Part shown: positions 34,707 to 47,700 of the stretch, in pieces | How positions within the stretch are numbered: the first letter of the stretch is position 1 | Layout of the letters: every line of letters starts with the position of its first letter | From: Rehmannia glutinosa | Lineage: Eukaryota; Streptophyta; Magnoliopsida; Lamiales; Orobanchaceae | Direction of reading: 5' to 3' | Length of the DNA stretch: 64,000 bases | NCBI GenBank assembly: GCA_016081115.2 | Contig: CM071930.1 | Location: 25,745,641 to 25,809,640, forward strand | Program-made: the position numbers and the translations under genes | The notes under the pieces: model-generated | What the model was told of the DNA's origin: nothing | The model's database searches: none | Seen by the model: only the letters and a program-made list of their open reading frames with translations

Positions 34707-36195
34707 TGCAATCAAAGACCTGTTTGATATGCATTATGCCTAAACGAGCTCGAATTGAAGTAAAAGACTCAGCAGTCAAAGGTTTTGTAAAAATATCCGC
34801 GAGTTGATCTTGAGACGGAACAAAGCACATCTCAATTTTTCGTTTAGAAACACAATCCCTTAGAAAATAGTGTCGAACATCAATATGTTTAGTTCAATTA
34901 TGATGAACCGGATTTTGAACAATGTTTATAGCGGACGTATTGTCACAAAAAATAGGAACATTTTCGAAAGAACATTTGTAATCCGCTAGAGTTAGTTTCA
35001 TCCAAAAAGTTGAGTACAACAAATGGTCGCGGAAATATATTCGGCTTTGGCCGTTGATAAAGATACACAGTTTTGTTTCTTTGAAAACCAAGATACTAGG
35101 CAATTACCTAAAAATTGACATGATCCGGAATTTCTTTTATGATCATCAATATTTTTCGCATAATCCGAATCATTATATCCTTTTAAAAAAAATTTATTCT
35201 TTGGATAAAACAAGCCATAAGAAATAGTGCCTTTCAAATATCGAAAAACAAATTTAACGGCAATTAAATGAGATTGTTTGGGATTGCTTTGAAATCGAGC
35301 ATATGGGTATACAACATGAAGAATATCGAGTCTACTTGTGGTTAAATAAAGTAAACTACCAATCATACCTCGATATTTTGATTCATCAACCGACTTGCCT
35401 TTTTCATCTTTGTCAAGCTTGATATTTGTTGCAATAGGAGTAACAACGGTTCTTCCTTCTTCAATTCCGAAATTCTTTAGAAGCTCTTTGGTGTATTTGG
35501 ATTGAGATATATAATTACCATCTTGGCATTGCTTTATCTGAAGCCCAAGGAAGAAATTAAGTTCTCCCATCATACTCATCTCAAATTCACTTTGCATAAG
35601 TTTGGAAATTTCTTGCGTAGAGACTCATTAGTAGCACCAAAAATTATATTATCAACATATATTTGTACTAATAAGCAATCTTGCCCTTTTTCAAAGACAA
35701 AAAAGTAGTATCAACGTTACCTCTTGAAAAACCATTTTGCAAAAGAAAAGAGCTAAGTCTATCATACCAAGCTCGGGGTGCTTGTTTTAAACCATATAAG
35801 TTCTTTTTAAGCTTATAAACCTTTTTAAGCTTATAAACATCATTTGGCCTTGAAAAATTTTCAAACCCCAGAGGTTGTTTTACATAGTCTTCTTCTTGAA
35901 TAAAACCATTTAGAAAAGCGGATTTAACATCCATTTTGTAAAGTTTGAAATTTTTAAAGCATGAGTAGGCAAGTAAAATACGAATAGCTTCTAAACGTGC
36001 TACGGGTGAAAAAGTTTCATCATAATCAATACATTCTTCTTGACAATACCCTTGAGCTACTAACCTTGCTTTATTTCGGACTATGTTGCCTTGATCATCG
36101 AGTTTGTTTTGAAATACCCATTTTATGGCAATAATTGTTTGTGATGGACTACAAGGTACCAATTCCCAAACATCATTCCTTTCAAATTGATTCAA
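34707..36195 (-). pseudogene. Reverse transcriptase / RNase H of element C
   Basis: RT open from 36195: NQFERNDVWELV, AIKWVFQNKLDDQGNI, NKARLVAQGY, DETFSPVARLEAIR, YKMDVKSAFLNG, LYGLKQAPRAWYD. The VYKLKK segment is duplicated (YKLKKVYKLKK, about 35830-35800). The catalytic motif is YVDN instead of YVDD (about 35660-35649), with a frameshift near 35700. RNase H continues with FFLGLQIKQ, STAKAEY, CDNTSA and QLADIFTKPL to about 34707. Stops and frameshifts lie near 35000 and 34897. Confidence 0.87.
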
Positions 36196-37357
36196 CTCCT
36201 CTTACATCTCAAGAAACCAATCTTCATCTTCAATGTCTTCATTAGTATTTTTAGGCTCTTTTTGAGATATAAGAGCTTTTTCGGCACTTTGTCTAGAGGA
36301 TCCCCAATTATAAGATCTTTTGGATGATCTCCTTTGAATTTCAATGCCACGGGAAGATCCGAATTATCACCTTTATCCTCTTGTTGAACATTAGAAGTTG
36401 AAGGTTGATCATTTGATGTGGAAGGTTGATCATTTTGAGCATCATTTGAAACAATTGGTCCAACTTCATCTTCTTCATCACTATCGTTATTTGGGATTCT
36501 TTCAACACCAGAGGCTTCATTGAATTTAACGTGAATAAACTCCTCGACCACCATGCTAGTCTTGTTTATGTCTTACTCTTAGTCGAGTACCCTATAAATA
36601 TTTCTTCATCGGCCTTAAGATCAAGTTTGTCCAATTGATCATTGGTGTTAAAAATAAAACACTTATAACCAAATATTTTGAAATAGCTAATATTTGGAGT
36701 TCTTCCTTTCCAAAGCTCATAAGATGTTTTATTCAATTTAGGAGAAGATATACCCGGTTTATGACATAATAAGCGGTGTTGACGACTTCAGCCCAAAAAA
36801 TATTTTGGAAGTGAAAATCCATTGAGCATAGACCGACACATTTCTTGAAGAGTCTGATATTTTCTCTCGGCAACACCATTTTGTTGAGGAGTTCCTGGAG
36901 CCGAAAAATTATGTGCATATACCCCTTGGTTTCACACAATATTCTAAAATCACCATTAAATTCTTCTCCTCCGTCACTCCTTATAGATTTAATAGTATCT
37001 TCTTTTTCATTCTCTATAAGTCTACACAACTTAGCAAACTCATTAGCGACATCACTTTTATTTGCAAGAAAAATAGCCCAAGTATATCTAGAGAAGTCAT
37101 CAACTATATCAAAGGTGTAATATTTTTCACGCTCAGACTTTCGGTGTCAATTCCCCATACAAATCAAGATGAAGTAGTTGTAGAGGCTTGGTTGTGGAAA
37201 TTTCATTTTTGGGCTTAAAACTACTTTTAACTAATTTGTTCTTTTGACAAGTGTCACATAAGTTAAGAATTTCAAAATTTAATTTGGGTAGTCCTTTGAC
37301 ATATTGGTTATTGTAAATCTTTTGTAAATTTTGTATCCAACATGTCCAAGTCGCCTC
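36196..37357 (-). pseudogene. Integrase of element C, right-hand part
   Basis: Pieces in order: NLCDTCQKNKLVKSSF and LQLLHLDLYGE (37260-37140; first core Asp in HLDLYG); KSIRSDGGEEF with the second core Asp (about 36990-36950); an SMDFHFQNIFWAEVVNTAYYVINR block (36850-36760); the C-terminal region near 36700-36590; and an acidic linker with QPSTSNDQPSTSN repeats (36554-36192). The zinc-binding part is split off by the insertion at 37358. Confidence 0.8.
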
Positions 37358-37387
37358 GTAAGACCCTGCAATTTTGACTAATTGTAA

Positions 37388-37411
37388 TTTATATATATAT
37401 ATATATATATT
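37388..37411. repeat. (TA)n microsatellite
   Basis: About 12 TA units, nearly uninterrupted, within the solo LTR. Confidence 0.9.
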
Positions 37412-37577
37412 TATATGAATATATTTTGTATGGTATTTTCCTATAATATTTATGTTTGGAGTCATCCTGAATTTTATTGTAAAATAATGTTATGAATAAT
37501 CTGTGTTTTAGTTTAAATTCTTAAAGTTTATTACCTAGAATTTAATTTGATATGATTATAATTCTAAGGGTTTAAAA

Positions 37578-37627
37578 CATAATATATATATATATATACA
37601 TCTATAATATAGATAGGAATAGTTAGA

Positions 37628-37661
<34 letters not shown>

Positions 37662-37708
37662 CTATATTGGATAAGTTAGATAAATATGTAGAATATATAT
37701 ATATATAT
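37578..37708. repeat. (TA)n-rich tract
   Basis: Three TA runs of 12-26 bases separated by AGATAG/ACTA-type interruptions. The predicted peptide of I/Y repeats across it is meaningless. Confidence 0.9.
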
Positions 37709-39698
37709 ACACGTAGGTAATAGATTGGATAAGTTAAATATATAGACGTGTTTGTTAGATAGAAAGTAAGAAACATATCTCAAGGTGCCACCACAAGCTT
37801 TATTCTACACTAAGCATATTGAGTAGAGAGATACACAAGTGATAGCTGGCTACAAATATTAAGATCTCTCCTATGAAAATAATAAAAACTTGCATGGTTA
37901 TATTCAAAATTTGATGGGACAAAGACAAAGAAACAATTGGTGTTAAATTTCCGAGTTGAACCTTAAGTTCGAGGTGAGTGATTCTTTTCAAAATTTAATT
38001 TTCATTCAAGGTGGCTTATTAGTTTGAATTAATTGGACTGTAGCTTCACTTTTAAAATCAAGATGTTAATCATTACCTATAATTATGAGTGGCAAATGAA
38101 CAAGAAATCCTATTAGACATTATTATATTTCAACTAGTCATGAATAATCCCAAGCCATTAATATGGATTTTAATTAATTTTCTTAGTTTCAAAACTGAAG
38201 ATTGTTGGTAAAAATTAATATTTTATAATTAATGAAATCTCCTTTGCAGGCAATCTGAAGGGTTACAATATATTTCCTTGAATTATTTAGTTTATATTAT
38301 ATTATGTAAAACAAGGATATAAATTGTAAGTAGCTTGACTAAGTGTTCAATTCCTTTAATTACTTCACCGCTACTTTATATTAGATGAAGCTAAAATACT
38401 AGTGCTTATCATGTGTAGAAGATCATGGTAAGGTTATAATCTTGTGCTTCCGAGTATCTCGTTTTAGAATCTGATCAATTACCTTTTGCATTGTTTTGTA
38501 GAATTTGGAGTAATAAGCACCCTGTTAAGCTAATTTAATATTTGTATATATAATTGAAAATTCCTACCAGCTAGTAGATTTCAAGTATAATTTATTGTCA
38601 TCTTATGAAAATTAATGCATCTAATGTTAAAACATAAACTACTGGATAGACTAGAAACATTAGACTATATATTAATTAACTTAATTATTTCATTAGAATG
38701 TAATTTAGAACTTAGTCGTGTGAAATAAAAGAAGTAGTTGTTATTTCACAACAACTGATTTATTGTAGGCAATACGTTCTTTTATCGTGCATAGTATGAT
38801 TTATATTATGTGATTTAAATTGGATTTCGATATACGTTTCCGTGGAGTACTGTCTTAATAAATACAACCATAGTGTAATGTATTTTTTATTTGGTAAGTG
38901 TCGGGCCCTAGTGTGGTGTGGATAGGACTGAGTTTGGCTGGTCAGGCACGGGCCTGCGGTCTTAAAAGGTTCTTCGCTATCCACGACCAAATCCCACCAC
39001 CTAAGGACGGAGTGTTCCAAGGGTTGCAGTGGGTCATAGGATCGGTATATTCTGGAATATGACTTCTTCGGGCTTCGCGAGCCCCAGTGTTGAGAGTCGT
39101 GTCGTAGTGTGGTGCAATAAGGGGGTAAGACTTTACGCCAACACAATAAAGGAGTGATAAGCGAGAACGAAGATTATTTACCGTTAATAAACGGTCCCAC
39201 CGTTAATGTGAAATTTGACTTAATTGTGCTATAGATTGATTGAGTGCATGTTGCTATTAAATTAAAATGATTGCACTTATAAAGAATAACTGAATCTTTC
39301 TTAACATTAAACTTTTCTATAAGGCCACACATGCACACCTGCACCCACTCATAGAGGTTTCTTTTCCTCACGTATATATTTTCGTAAAAATATTTCAGGC
39401 AATAATCTAGGCGACAACGAAGTAGTTGAGGGGTTTCCCTGACCTGACTAGTTAGTACCAGTTACAGGAGCATTTTGCTAGATGTCTTGACGACGTTCCT
39501 ATGTATACATGACGTGTTTTGGCTAGAACAATGACTGTAATAGTAGTTTCTTTTATAGGAGTTTCATAGACTTGGTTAGTTTTTCTTATAATTATATTGA
39601 GTTATTCTTTTGGCCTTTAATAATTAATATGTATATTTCACTATTTGGACTCATGAATATATTTTGATTATTATAGCTTTGTGAATTTGGGCGTGACA

Positions 39699-40140
39699 CG
39701 CCTATGCCATAAACTAGTTAAATCATTATTGGCAACAAGACAAGAAATATTTTGACTAACCAAATCACTTGTACAAATTTTATAAAGATTGCCTTTTCTA
39801 CTTGCTTCACAAATAATTTCACCATTTTTGAGAATAAGGCATTTTTCTTTGTTAAAAACAATATCTTAATTTGAATCACAAAGTTGGCTAATACTTATCA
39901 AATTGAACTTAAGTCCTTCTACTAATAGAACATTACTAAGAGAGAACGAAGAATTACCAATGTCTCCATTGCCAAGAATTTTGCCTTTGCCATTTCCGAA
40001 CATGACCATTCCTTCTTCTTGGAGCTTGATGTTGGTAAAAAGTTCTTCTTTTCCGATCATGTGGCGCGAACACCTGTTGTCCACGAGCCATTTGGAATCT
40101 TTCGTGATTGTTATAGCCTCTAGTATCTACAAATGAATCA
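39699..40140 (-). pseudogene. Protease / GAG-pre-integrase region of element C
   Basis: WLVDNRCSRHMIG at about 40096-40058 is the copia protease active-site region with DSG changed to DNR, so catalysis is lost. LVEGLKFNLISISQLCDSN follows, then the zinc-binding region cut at 39703 by the solo LTR insertion. Confidence 0.8.
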
Positions 40141-40236
40141 TTTTTAGGTACCGTAAAATTTTGGGGTCCATGGGGGTTAACCTTGAAACCTTAGGGTCTC
40201 CAAAAACGACTATTGCAATTTCTAAGTTTACATGTA

Positions 40237-41640
40237 CTATAAAATATCCATTTTTACCACAATAATAACAAGTAATAATATTAGGACTACTAGCAGGAAT
40301 AAAAGTTGGAGTTTGGTCATTTTTCTTAAAAGCGGTTTGTAATCAAGTCCTAGTTTAGATTGCTCACTTCTTTGGGCACCAAAACTTTTTGTGACTTTGT
40401 CCGTACTCAAATTAAAACGTTGCACATCCTTTTTCAAATTTTCAATCTCTTTAGTGAGAAATTATTTTTCAGAATCAAGACTTTGAACTTTAGCAAGAGT
40501 AATAGAGTGTGCTTGATCAAGAGGTTCATAGGAAGTAAATAATCTGTCTTTTTCTAACTTTAGCTCCTTAAACTCCTTTTCTAAATTCTTGTATTTGCAA
40601 ATCATATCTCTACACTTATTTTGTAAATCATCATAATCACATTGGAGTTCATCAATTAAAGAAGAAGATGAAAAGTTAGAGCGTACCTCATTATTTTCAT
40701 GATCAATGGCCATGAGACCATGTTCGGTTTCCTCTTTCTCGTCGGATGTGGCAAGAAGTTCATCCTAAGTTTTGATATCCGCATTTAGAGCCTTCTTTCT
40801 CGGAAAAATGCTTTTTCTTCTTTTGCTCCTCCTCCACTATTTTCGGGCAATCGGCTATAAAGCGCCCGGGTTTTCCGCACTTAAAGCAATAGTTGTCTCT
40901 AGTTTTTCTTGCCTTATTTTTATTGGCGAATTTTATAAATTTTCGAACAAGGACGGCCGTTTCCTCATCATCCTCATCACTAGCATAATATGAATTATTA
41001 GAAGCAAGACCCTTAGGAGTAGATTGCATACTCAATTGTGAGATGGATGGTTTGGAGTTCTCTTTTTCCTTGAGATAGACTTCATAAATGAGAAGATTTC
41101 CAATGAGTTCATCAAATATGAGAGTCTCAAGGTTTTGTGCTTTCGTTATAGCCGTAACCTTTTCGGACCATGATCCAGGAAGAGCATTCAATACTTTAGT
41201 TACCTTATCTTCCTCCGAGATGACCTTTCCGAACGCCAATAGGGGATTGACTATGTTGTCTAGCCTTTCAACTATTTTTGAAATTCCTTCACCTTCAAGC
41301 ATTATGAAGTTTTTAAAATCTTTAACAAGCATTGTTTTCCTAGCTTGTTTAACTTTCTTAGTACCTTCACAAATGCTTTTTAATTTTTCCCACACTTCAT
41401 GTGTTGACCTTATTCATCTAATCCGATTGTACTCGGTGGCGGTGAGTGAGCAATGCAAAATATTCAAAGCCTTACCGTTTAGAGATTGCATTCCAAATAT
41501 CAAAACTGCAACCTTGTAGAAAGCATTCCATTCGGTCTTTCCAAAAAACATAGTTTTTGGCGTTGAATAGAGGTATCTTGTTGGTGGATGCGCTGGTGGT
41601 GAGGTAGCTTTCGCTCGTAGCCGTGGATCTCTTCTTTACT
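40237..41640 (-). pseudogene. gag of element C
   Basis: The N-terminal part is damaged (stop near 41415). The capsid-like region is readable from 41395: MWEKLKSICEGTKKVKQ, DFKNFIMLEGEGI, NALPGSWSEKV. The zinc knuckle CFKCGKPGRFIADC has Arg instead of His, so metal binding should fail. A coiled coil (DDLQNKCRDMICKYKNLEKE) follows at 40713-40462, then a basic region to 40237. Confidence 0.82.
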
Positions 41641-41673
41641 CACAAAGATTAAACGAGCTTGCCAAAGAGTTTG

Positions 41674-41685
41674 GCTTTGATACCA
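41674..41685 (-). other. Primer-binding site of element C
   Basis: Minus strand TGGTATCAAAGC, one mismatch from the tRNA-iMet complement, two bases inside the LTR end at 41688. Confidence 0.85.
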
Positions 41686-41687
41686 CT

Positions 41688-42925
41688 TGTTAGTCCAAGT
41701 GGCTATGAAAATCTAGAGGGGGGGTGAATAGATTTTCCCCATTTTCCAATTTACACATTCTTTTTCGAATATGAAGATGGTAAACAAATAGAAGTATAGA
41801 AAATAAATCAACACAATGATTTCTAGAGGTTCAACCCACCTAGGGCCTAATCCTCTACCACCGGGTATGTCCAAATGGATTTTGAAAAGGAAAAAGTTTA
41901 TTGATACCAAACAAATACAACCTTTACCTTGAAGAGTACCATACTCTTTTTACAACACCACCTATGAAGATTACCACAATCTTCTTACAACAATGAAGAG
42001 CACCACACTCTTCAACACCAAGAATCAGCCAAGTGTGTTCTTACCACAAGAACACTAACAAGGATGTCTTGTTTTGGATGATTTGAACCAATTCAAGATT
42101 ACAACTCAAATGAAGTATACAACTTTGACGTGCAAGTGTAATCAAGAATGAAGTCAAATACTCAAGATGTGCAAGTGTAAAACTTAGGTTAAATACAACA
42201 AGTATATAAAAGTGAAGAACAAGAAGTTTTACGAATTTTGCTTATTGTTTTTATGCTTGTGTTTTGTCTTGATCCTTCAAGCATTCAAGTATTTATAGGA
42301 GAACTCCTTGATTTGAATATCAACATAGGCTCCTCCTAGAAGAGTGAAATTTGTAAAGGAATTGCCAAATAATCCAAGAAAATAGTTGTTAGAAACAATT
42401 CCACAATATCATGAAAAGTTGTCTCACAACATATAGTTTCGCAGATAAAACCTTAGGTCAACCGTCGACCACTAACAAGAAAAAGATGTTTAAAATATTT
42501 AAACACAAAGGTTGCCCCCGAGGGGTGGACCGATCGACCAAGGGTTGGACCGGTCGACCTTTGGTTCGACCGGTTCCCTTTGAAACAGAGAGAGTCGAAA
42601 GAATATAAATTAAATTAGGCGGTCGATCGGTCGACCACACCGTAGACCTCCGTGTCGGCCGGTCGACCTTTCTCTCCCATAGCCCCAAGGTTTGATCTCT
42701 ATTTTTTATACAACTTTCAGGTACGAGTTGCCCTATAGGGCGACTGGTCGACCTAAGTACAGAGAAGTTGTCTGAATTTTGTCGAAAATAAAGTTCAAAA
42801 TAATACTCCAAAACAATTAGTAAAATATATTTAAATTATTTTAAAGTATTTGACAACATTTAGAGACATTATTTTTGTATAAAACCCAATTATATGAAAT
42901 CATCGAAATTACGCTAAAAATATTT
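41688..42925 (-). repeat. 5' LTR of element C, inner part
   Basis: Runs from the TTAGTCCAAGTGG end (41688) to the insertion point of D (42925); the last 8 bases of the LTR lie beyond D at 55406-55413. It includes a TATA-like CTATAAATA (42298-42290, minus strand) and a cluster of GGTCGACC motifs at 42515-42760. Confidence 0.9.
42515..42760. repeat. GGTCGACC/ACCGGTC palindrome cluster in the C LTR
   Basis: At least eight copies of GGTCGACC, GACCGGTCGACC or close variants in 250 bp. Corresponding clusters are at 30640-30725 (solo LTR) and 34546-34620 (upstream of the C 3' LTR). Confidence 0.75.
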
Positions 42926-44464
42926 TGTAGGTCCCCGAGGGTGTGAGTAAGGTATAGAAGGGGGTTGAATAAACCTTACCAACTTTTCGATTTTAGTCTT
43001 TTTAAAATATTACGAGTTAAATACACAATTAGTCCTTGATGGATAGCTAAGTTAGTTAACCAAATAGAGTTACCACTCAACGCACTCGATTGAGTTTGTT
43101 GATAGAATAACTCAACCGTTTAGTCTAAACCTTAACTTGGTGATGAGATTTTCAGCGAAGAAGACTTAAAACCCTTGAATTTGGTTTAAGTTTGTTTTAA
43201 CACTTGGTTTTAACACTTTGTTAATTATCAGTTGGTCAGCAAATTATCAGCAGATATAAAATGATATGCAGAAATTAAATGCTGAAATGTAAATGACACA
43301 ATAATTTTTATAGAGGTAATTCTTCTACTCCTCTCTTCTCCAACTCCTGGAGGAATCCACTATGTATTGATCAGAGTACAAAGTGGTTATCAGTCCAGAT
43401 ACAAGTCTTGATCACACAGCGATCCTTTGGGACTCGATGCGAGATGCCTTGGTCACACAACTAGCTTCTCGTCCGACTCGGCTTCTTCACAGGCGGCCGC
43501 CTTCCTCTTGACTCACTTGCTCAAGCTTCTTGGATTTGATCCCGAAGCCCTCCAATAACTTGAGACTGGTTCGACCTTGAACCTTTTTACAATCCTCCTT
43601 GGAATGTAGACCCCTTTTGATTCTTCAAAAGTTTCCTCTTCAACAGTTTGAAGTTGTCTTTCCTTCACAGCTTGGTGTTGGATCGATTTCCTTCGAAATT
43701 TAGGGTTGAGGATTTGCTTGAATAACTTGAGAATATTTTTGCAGGTTACAGCTCGAATAATAGCTTGAATGTTCGTGGTTCAGGTAACCTTCTCTCAAAG
43801 TGATTCCTCATCCTTTTATAGTGAACTTTCAAAAATCTGCCCGTTGAAGTGATAGGCTGATTTACAAAAGTCACTTGTATTCGTTGGCTTGTCTTGTTGC
43901 AGTCCTTGATATTGACATTTCCTCGTATTAAATGAACATTCAGCTTTTCAGAGTCTGACACAAGGTGCAGTGCTTCCCATTGGTTTATTCCTTTTGCACG
44001 CTTCTGGGACTGAGCACTTTAAGACATGGCAGCATGGAAGTATTACTTGTTTAGGTAATATTCTTGACTTCTGTGCAACGGATTCTTTTCAGTTGTCTTG
44101 ACTTGACTGCCTTTTCCCCAGGTGACTTGAGTCTGCTCCAATGATTGAGAGACTCTTCTGTCACTTTAACTTGAGACTTGGTTATCTTGAGTTGACTTGA
44201 CTGACACTTCTCACAGTTGTATCCCAGCTGATACTTCTTCAGTCGAGTTGTTGACTTCCCTTCCTAGCCACACTCAGCTGCCTCGCAGCGGAGTCTTCAT
44301 TCTAGTATTCAGTTGACTTCTTGTGTATCCAGGCATGGCTGACTTAACTCAGCTCGTACAACCCTATCTATTACAATGTAAATTACAAAGAAAATGGGGT
44401 GCCAACTTTCTAGTCTAAGTTTTACATGGCATTCATCAAAATCTAAACAATAAATTTCCCAACA
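42926..44464 (-). repeat. 3' LTR of element D
   Basis: 1539 bp, start TGTTGGGAAATTTATTG at 44464, end TACA at 42926. The TATA box CACTATAAAAGG is at 43823-43812. Collinear with the 5' LTR but with many short differences. Confidence 0.95.
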
Positions 44465-44478
44465 ATTTTCCCCTTTTT
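44465..44478 (-). other. Polypurine tract of element D
   Basis: Minus strand CATCATCAAAAAGGGGAAAAT abuts the 3' LTR; same form as in B. Confidence 0.9.
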
Positions 44479-44786
44479 GATGATGCCAAAACTTAAAACA
44501 CACATACAAAAAGTAAATAGCAAAGATACATACAGACAATGTAGAAACAGAGAATGTATGCGTAGAATCGATCTTTTTATTGATAATAACATTCTTGTCC
44601 TTTACACAGCTGTTTATAAAGTGTATCAGAGCAATCATGGCATTCTATATCTACGCAAGAATATAGAAATTACAGATTCTTATTCAACGTACAGAAGACT
44701 TACATATATATGTATTTACAATAGTAAAATTCATGAAGGGGTGGACAACAACACTTCATCGCCTTCGCTGCCTCCTTCTTTCTTCT

Positions 44787-47700
44787 TTAGCTCTTTTTCG
44801 TCCTCTCTCTCTTTCTCTTCTTTTCTTCTTTCTTCTTCTTTTTTTTTCTCGTAGGCTCTTCCTCGGCCTTCGTCTTTTCTCTTTCTTTATTGTCTTCTCT
44901 GACTCTCTTCCCACAGCTCATCTTGTCTCTTATTTTCTTCTTCAATCCTCTTGACATAGTCAACATTCTTCCTTGCCACTTCAAGGTTTGCTATGGCATC
45001 ATATCTAGCCGAGTAGATCCCTCCTTTCTTCCCTGGATCTATGTATTCGATGTTTTTGGGTAGAGGTCTAGGCTTGAAACCTCTTCCTCCACTGCTTCTA
45101 CCTCTTCCTCTGGGTGTGTATTGTATTGGGGCCTTCTTCTTTCCAGCAGAGTGACTACTAGGAGTCTACTGCCTGTCAGCTTCTTCACACAGCTTGAGGC
45201 CTTTTTCCCAATACAAGTCCCAGGCTTGGGCCATGGACATGCCTTCGAAGTATCCTTTGGATTCAAGCGTTTTGAATTCATCAACATATCTACGCTCGTT
45301 TCTGACATCTGAAATGGCATCAGTGTCTCTTCCTGCTGGAATGCCTCCGTATTGTTTCAGTTTGTCCATCGCACAGGTATCCATTTTTCTTTCGACCTCC
45401 TTCATCTCTGCTTCTACGATTTTCCTCTTCTCAGACATGGGCACAGCAGAGTGTTGGAGCGGCAGAGTCACTGGAAGTTTGCTTATGATGTCCGCTGTGA
45501 CAAGTCCTTGTTGAGGGGTTCTAGCAACCATTAAAGTCATGTCCTTCGAACCTTCCCCCTCAACGGATTTTCCCTTATCTTTCTTCTGCTCTTCAGCTGT
45601 TTTCTTCTGCTTCTCAACAGATGCATCCTTCTTCTCAACTACCAATTCTTTCAGTGTCTTTAGGTATTCCTCTTCCCCCTTTTTGGCATCATCAAAGGAG
45701 AGAGGAACCCCTAGGAATAGACCAGCCAACATGAAGTCCAGGCGGCGGATAGCTGAGTTGTGCTTCGAGTCTGCTGCGGAGTATGCTGCATGGAATTCTG
45801 AGCGGGTGGCTTTGGATTCAGCGCCACCAACTTCATCTCAGCCATGAGAAGGCTGAATTTATTTTCCATGGACTCCTCAACGCGCAAAAGTTCCTTTTTA
45901 TGAAATTCACGAAGCAGTTGCATTTCAGTATTGTGGGATTCATGCATTCTATCAATGTTTTCTTGCATCCTCCTCTTCATATCAGCATTATCAGCGCTCC
46001 AGATCAACAGTTTATTATACAATGCTTTGAAGTATCTGACTTGTTCCACATGCATTGTTTGCTGTTGTTGCCACCATTCCCGGATTCTGACCACTATTCT
46101 ACGTAGATCGGCTGTGAGGTTTGCATCTTCACTATTTCTGCAAAAATTGCCTTGAAGACTTCTCGAACCTCAGTTGTTACCTTCGTCTCAGCTGGCGGCC
46201 AAGCAGCATCAAAATCAAAATTTGTTGGGACGATGGTATCTGTGGGAATGACTGGATCAGGTTTGTGGAAGCGTCTCTGCTCTCTAGCTGATTCTTCATC
46301 CAGATCAGGCAGCTCCAGTGAGAAGGGGAATGTTTCTTCAAACGCATCATCACGGACATAGGGAATATGTTCAACGGTGACTCGTGGCCGTGATGTTCCC
46401 GGTTGAGTCGATTCTGCTGCAGCGTTGGGAGCCCCGTGCGATTGATTGATTGTGATTCACTGGGTCATAATTGTGGTATGGACCAAATGGGTGAACCTCA
46501 GCTGTCTCAACAGCTTCGTCGATCTCAGCTGGTTTTTCCTTTTGAGTTTTGTGGTCCTCGGTCGTATCAGTGGCGTCATCGGACGATGATGAGACTTGAA
46601 GAGGTGGCTCATCATCAAAAGTGAATGTTTGACAAGTAGCCTTGAGATCTGACTTACTCGTGCTTGGAAGAACATCCCCAGCTGAGTCTTTTGGATTTGC
46701 AACAGGGGATGACTCAGCTTCATCTTCACCTTCAAATCCTAGAAAAGTTATGTCAGGGTTGTCTTGGGAATCATGAAGGGCACTTATTTCCTTCTCAGAT
46801 GCATCAATGATAACAGGAGGAATGTTCTGTATTTCTGCCTCTTTACCTTGGGAAGTCTCAACCTCCCGTAGGCCTTCATTACCTCCTGCAGTCTCAACTG
46901 CGGCAAGGCCTGGATATTCCCTTCGGCTGCACTTCAAATTTGTCTTAGGGTCTTATATGGTGGCATCCACGGGAGTCTCAACTCCGTGGATTGCACTTTC
47001 ATTGCCCAGAGTGTTAACTCCCGGAGCAGCTCCATCTTGTGCCTCCATTGATCGCATCGTCAGCCATAAGCCTGACAGAGAGCGATTGGCACTTCAAATG
47101 AGACACAGACTCAACTGTCCAAGCTTCACATGACAACTTTCTTTGTGTTTCTTTGTCTTGTGCCTTCTCCACTTCGCCTCCTTGATTCATGGTGGAGTCA
47201 TCTGCAAAGATCCTCCAACCTAGCCGCAGCGGGAGGGAGTTTCCCCCTCGGGCACACACCCGAGTGACTTTTGATGGGGTCACTCTTCTCCGGACTCCCT
47301 ACTGTGTCCATTGAGTGTTCAGCCATGGGGCCAGGTGGTAAGACACCTTCAGCAGGGGTTGGCTCGACTTGGGTCCCAAAGTTCCTAGTTTCATCGCCAT
47401 TTCCCCTTGATCCATCTTCTGAGTGAGCTGGGGAAGTGGTTGCAGCAATAACAGTGGCAATCTGTTGTACCACTCCCAATGGATCAATCTCCAGCTGTGA
47501 TTTGGAAGACTCTCCAGGTCCTTCCGTCAGTTGTTGCTCATGCATCATCCTGGATTCCCGCATGGCTTGCTGCGTTTCCAATTCCTCTGTAGCAGCAGCT
47601 GGGTCCAAGTCCTCATCACTTTCTGAGAGTACGTCAAGATTAGGATGAGTATGATCAGTGGTTCTAGTGAGAGAACAAACGTTGACTTTCTCACGAGCTT

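Larger units (their letters stand above)
37358..39698 (+). mobile_element. 2.3-kb solo LTR-like insertion in the pol of element C
   Basis: Perfect 5-bp target duplication CGCCT (37353-37357 and 39699-39703). The ends read CGTAAGACCC...GGGCGTGACA, that is TG...CA with the first base mutated. There is no ORF of note. Inside are TA microsatellites (37388-37411, 37578-37708) and a GC-rich block at 38890-39140 containing GGGTCATAGGATCGGTATA. The size and ends suit a solo LTR of a large Ty3/gypsy element; the family is not certain. Confidence 0.8.

Noticed and set aside
37564..37776. I/Y-rich ORF over TA runs
   Set aside because: It comes from (TA)n microsatellites inside a solo LTR.
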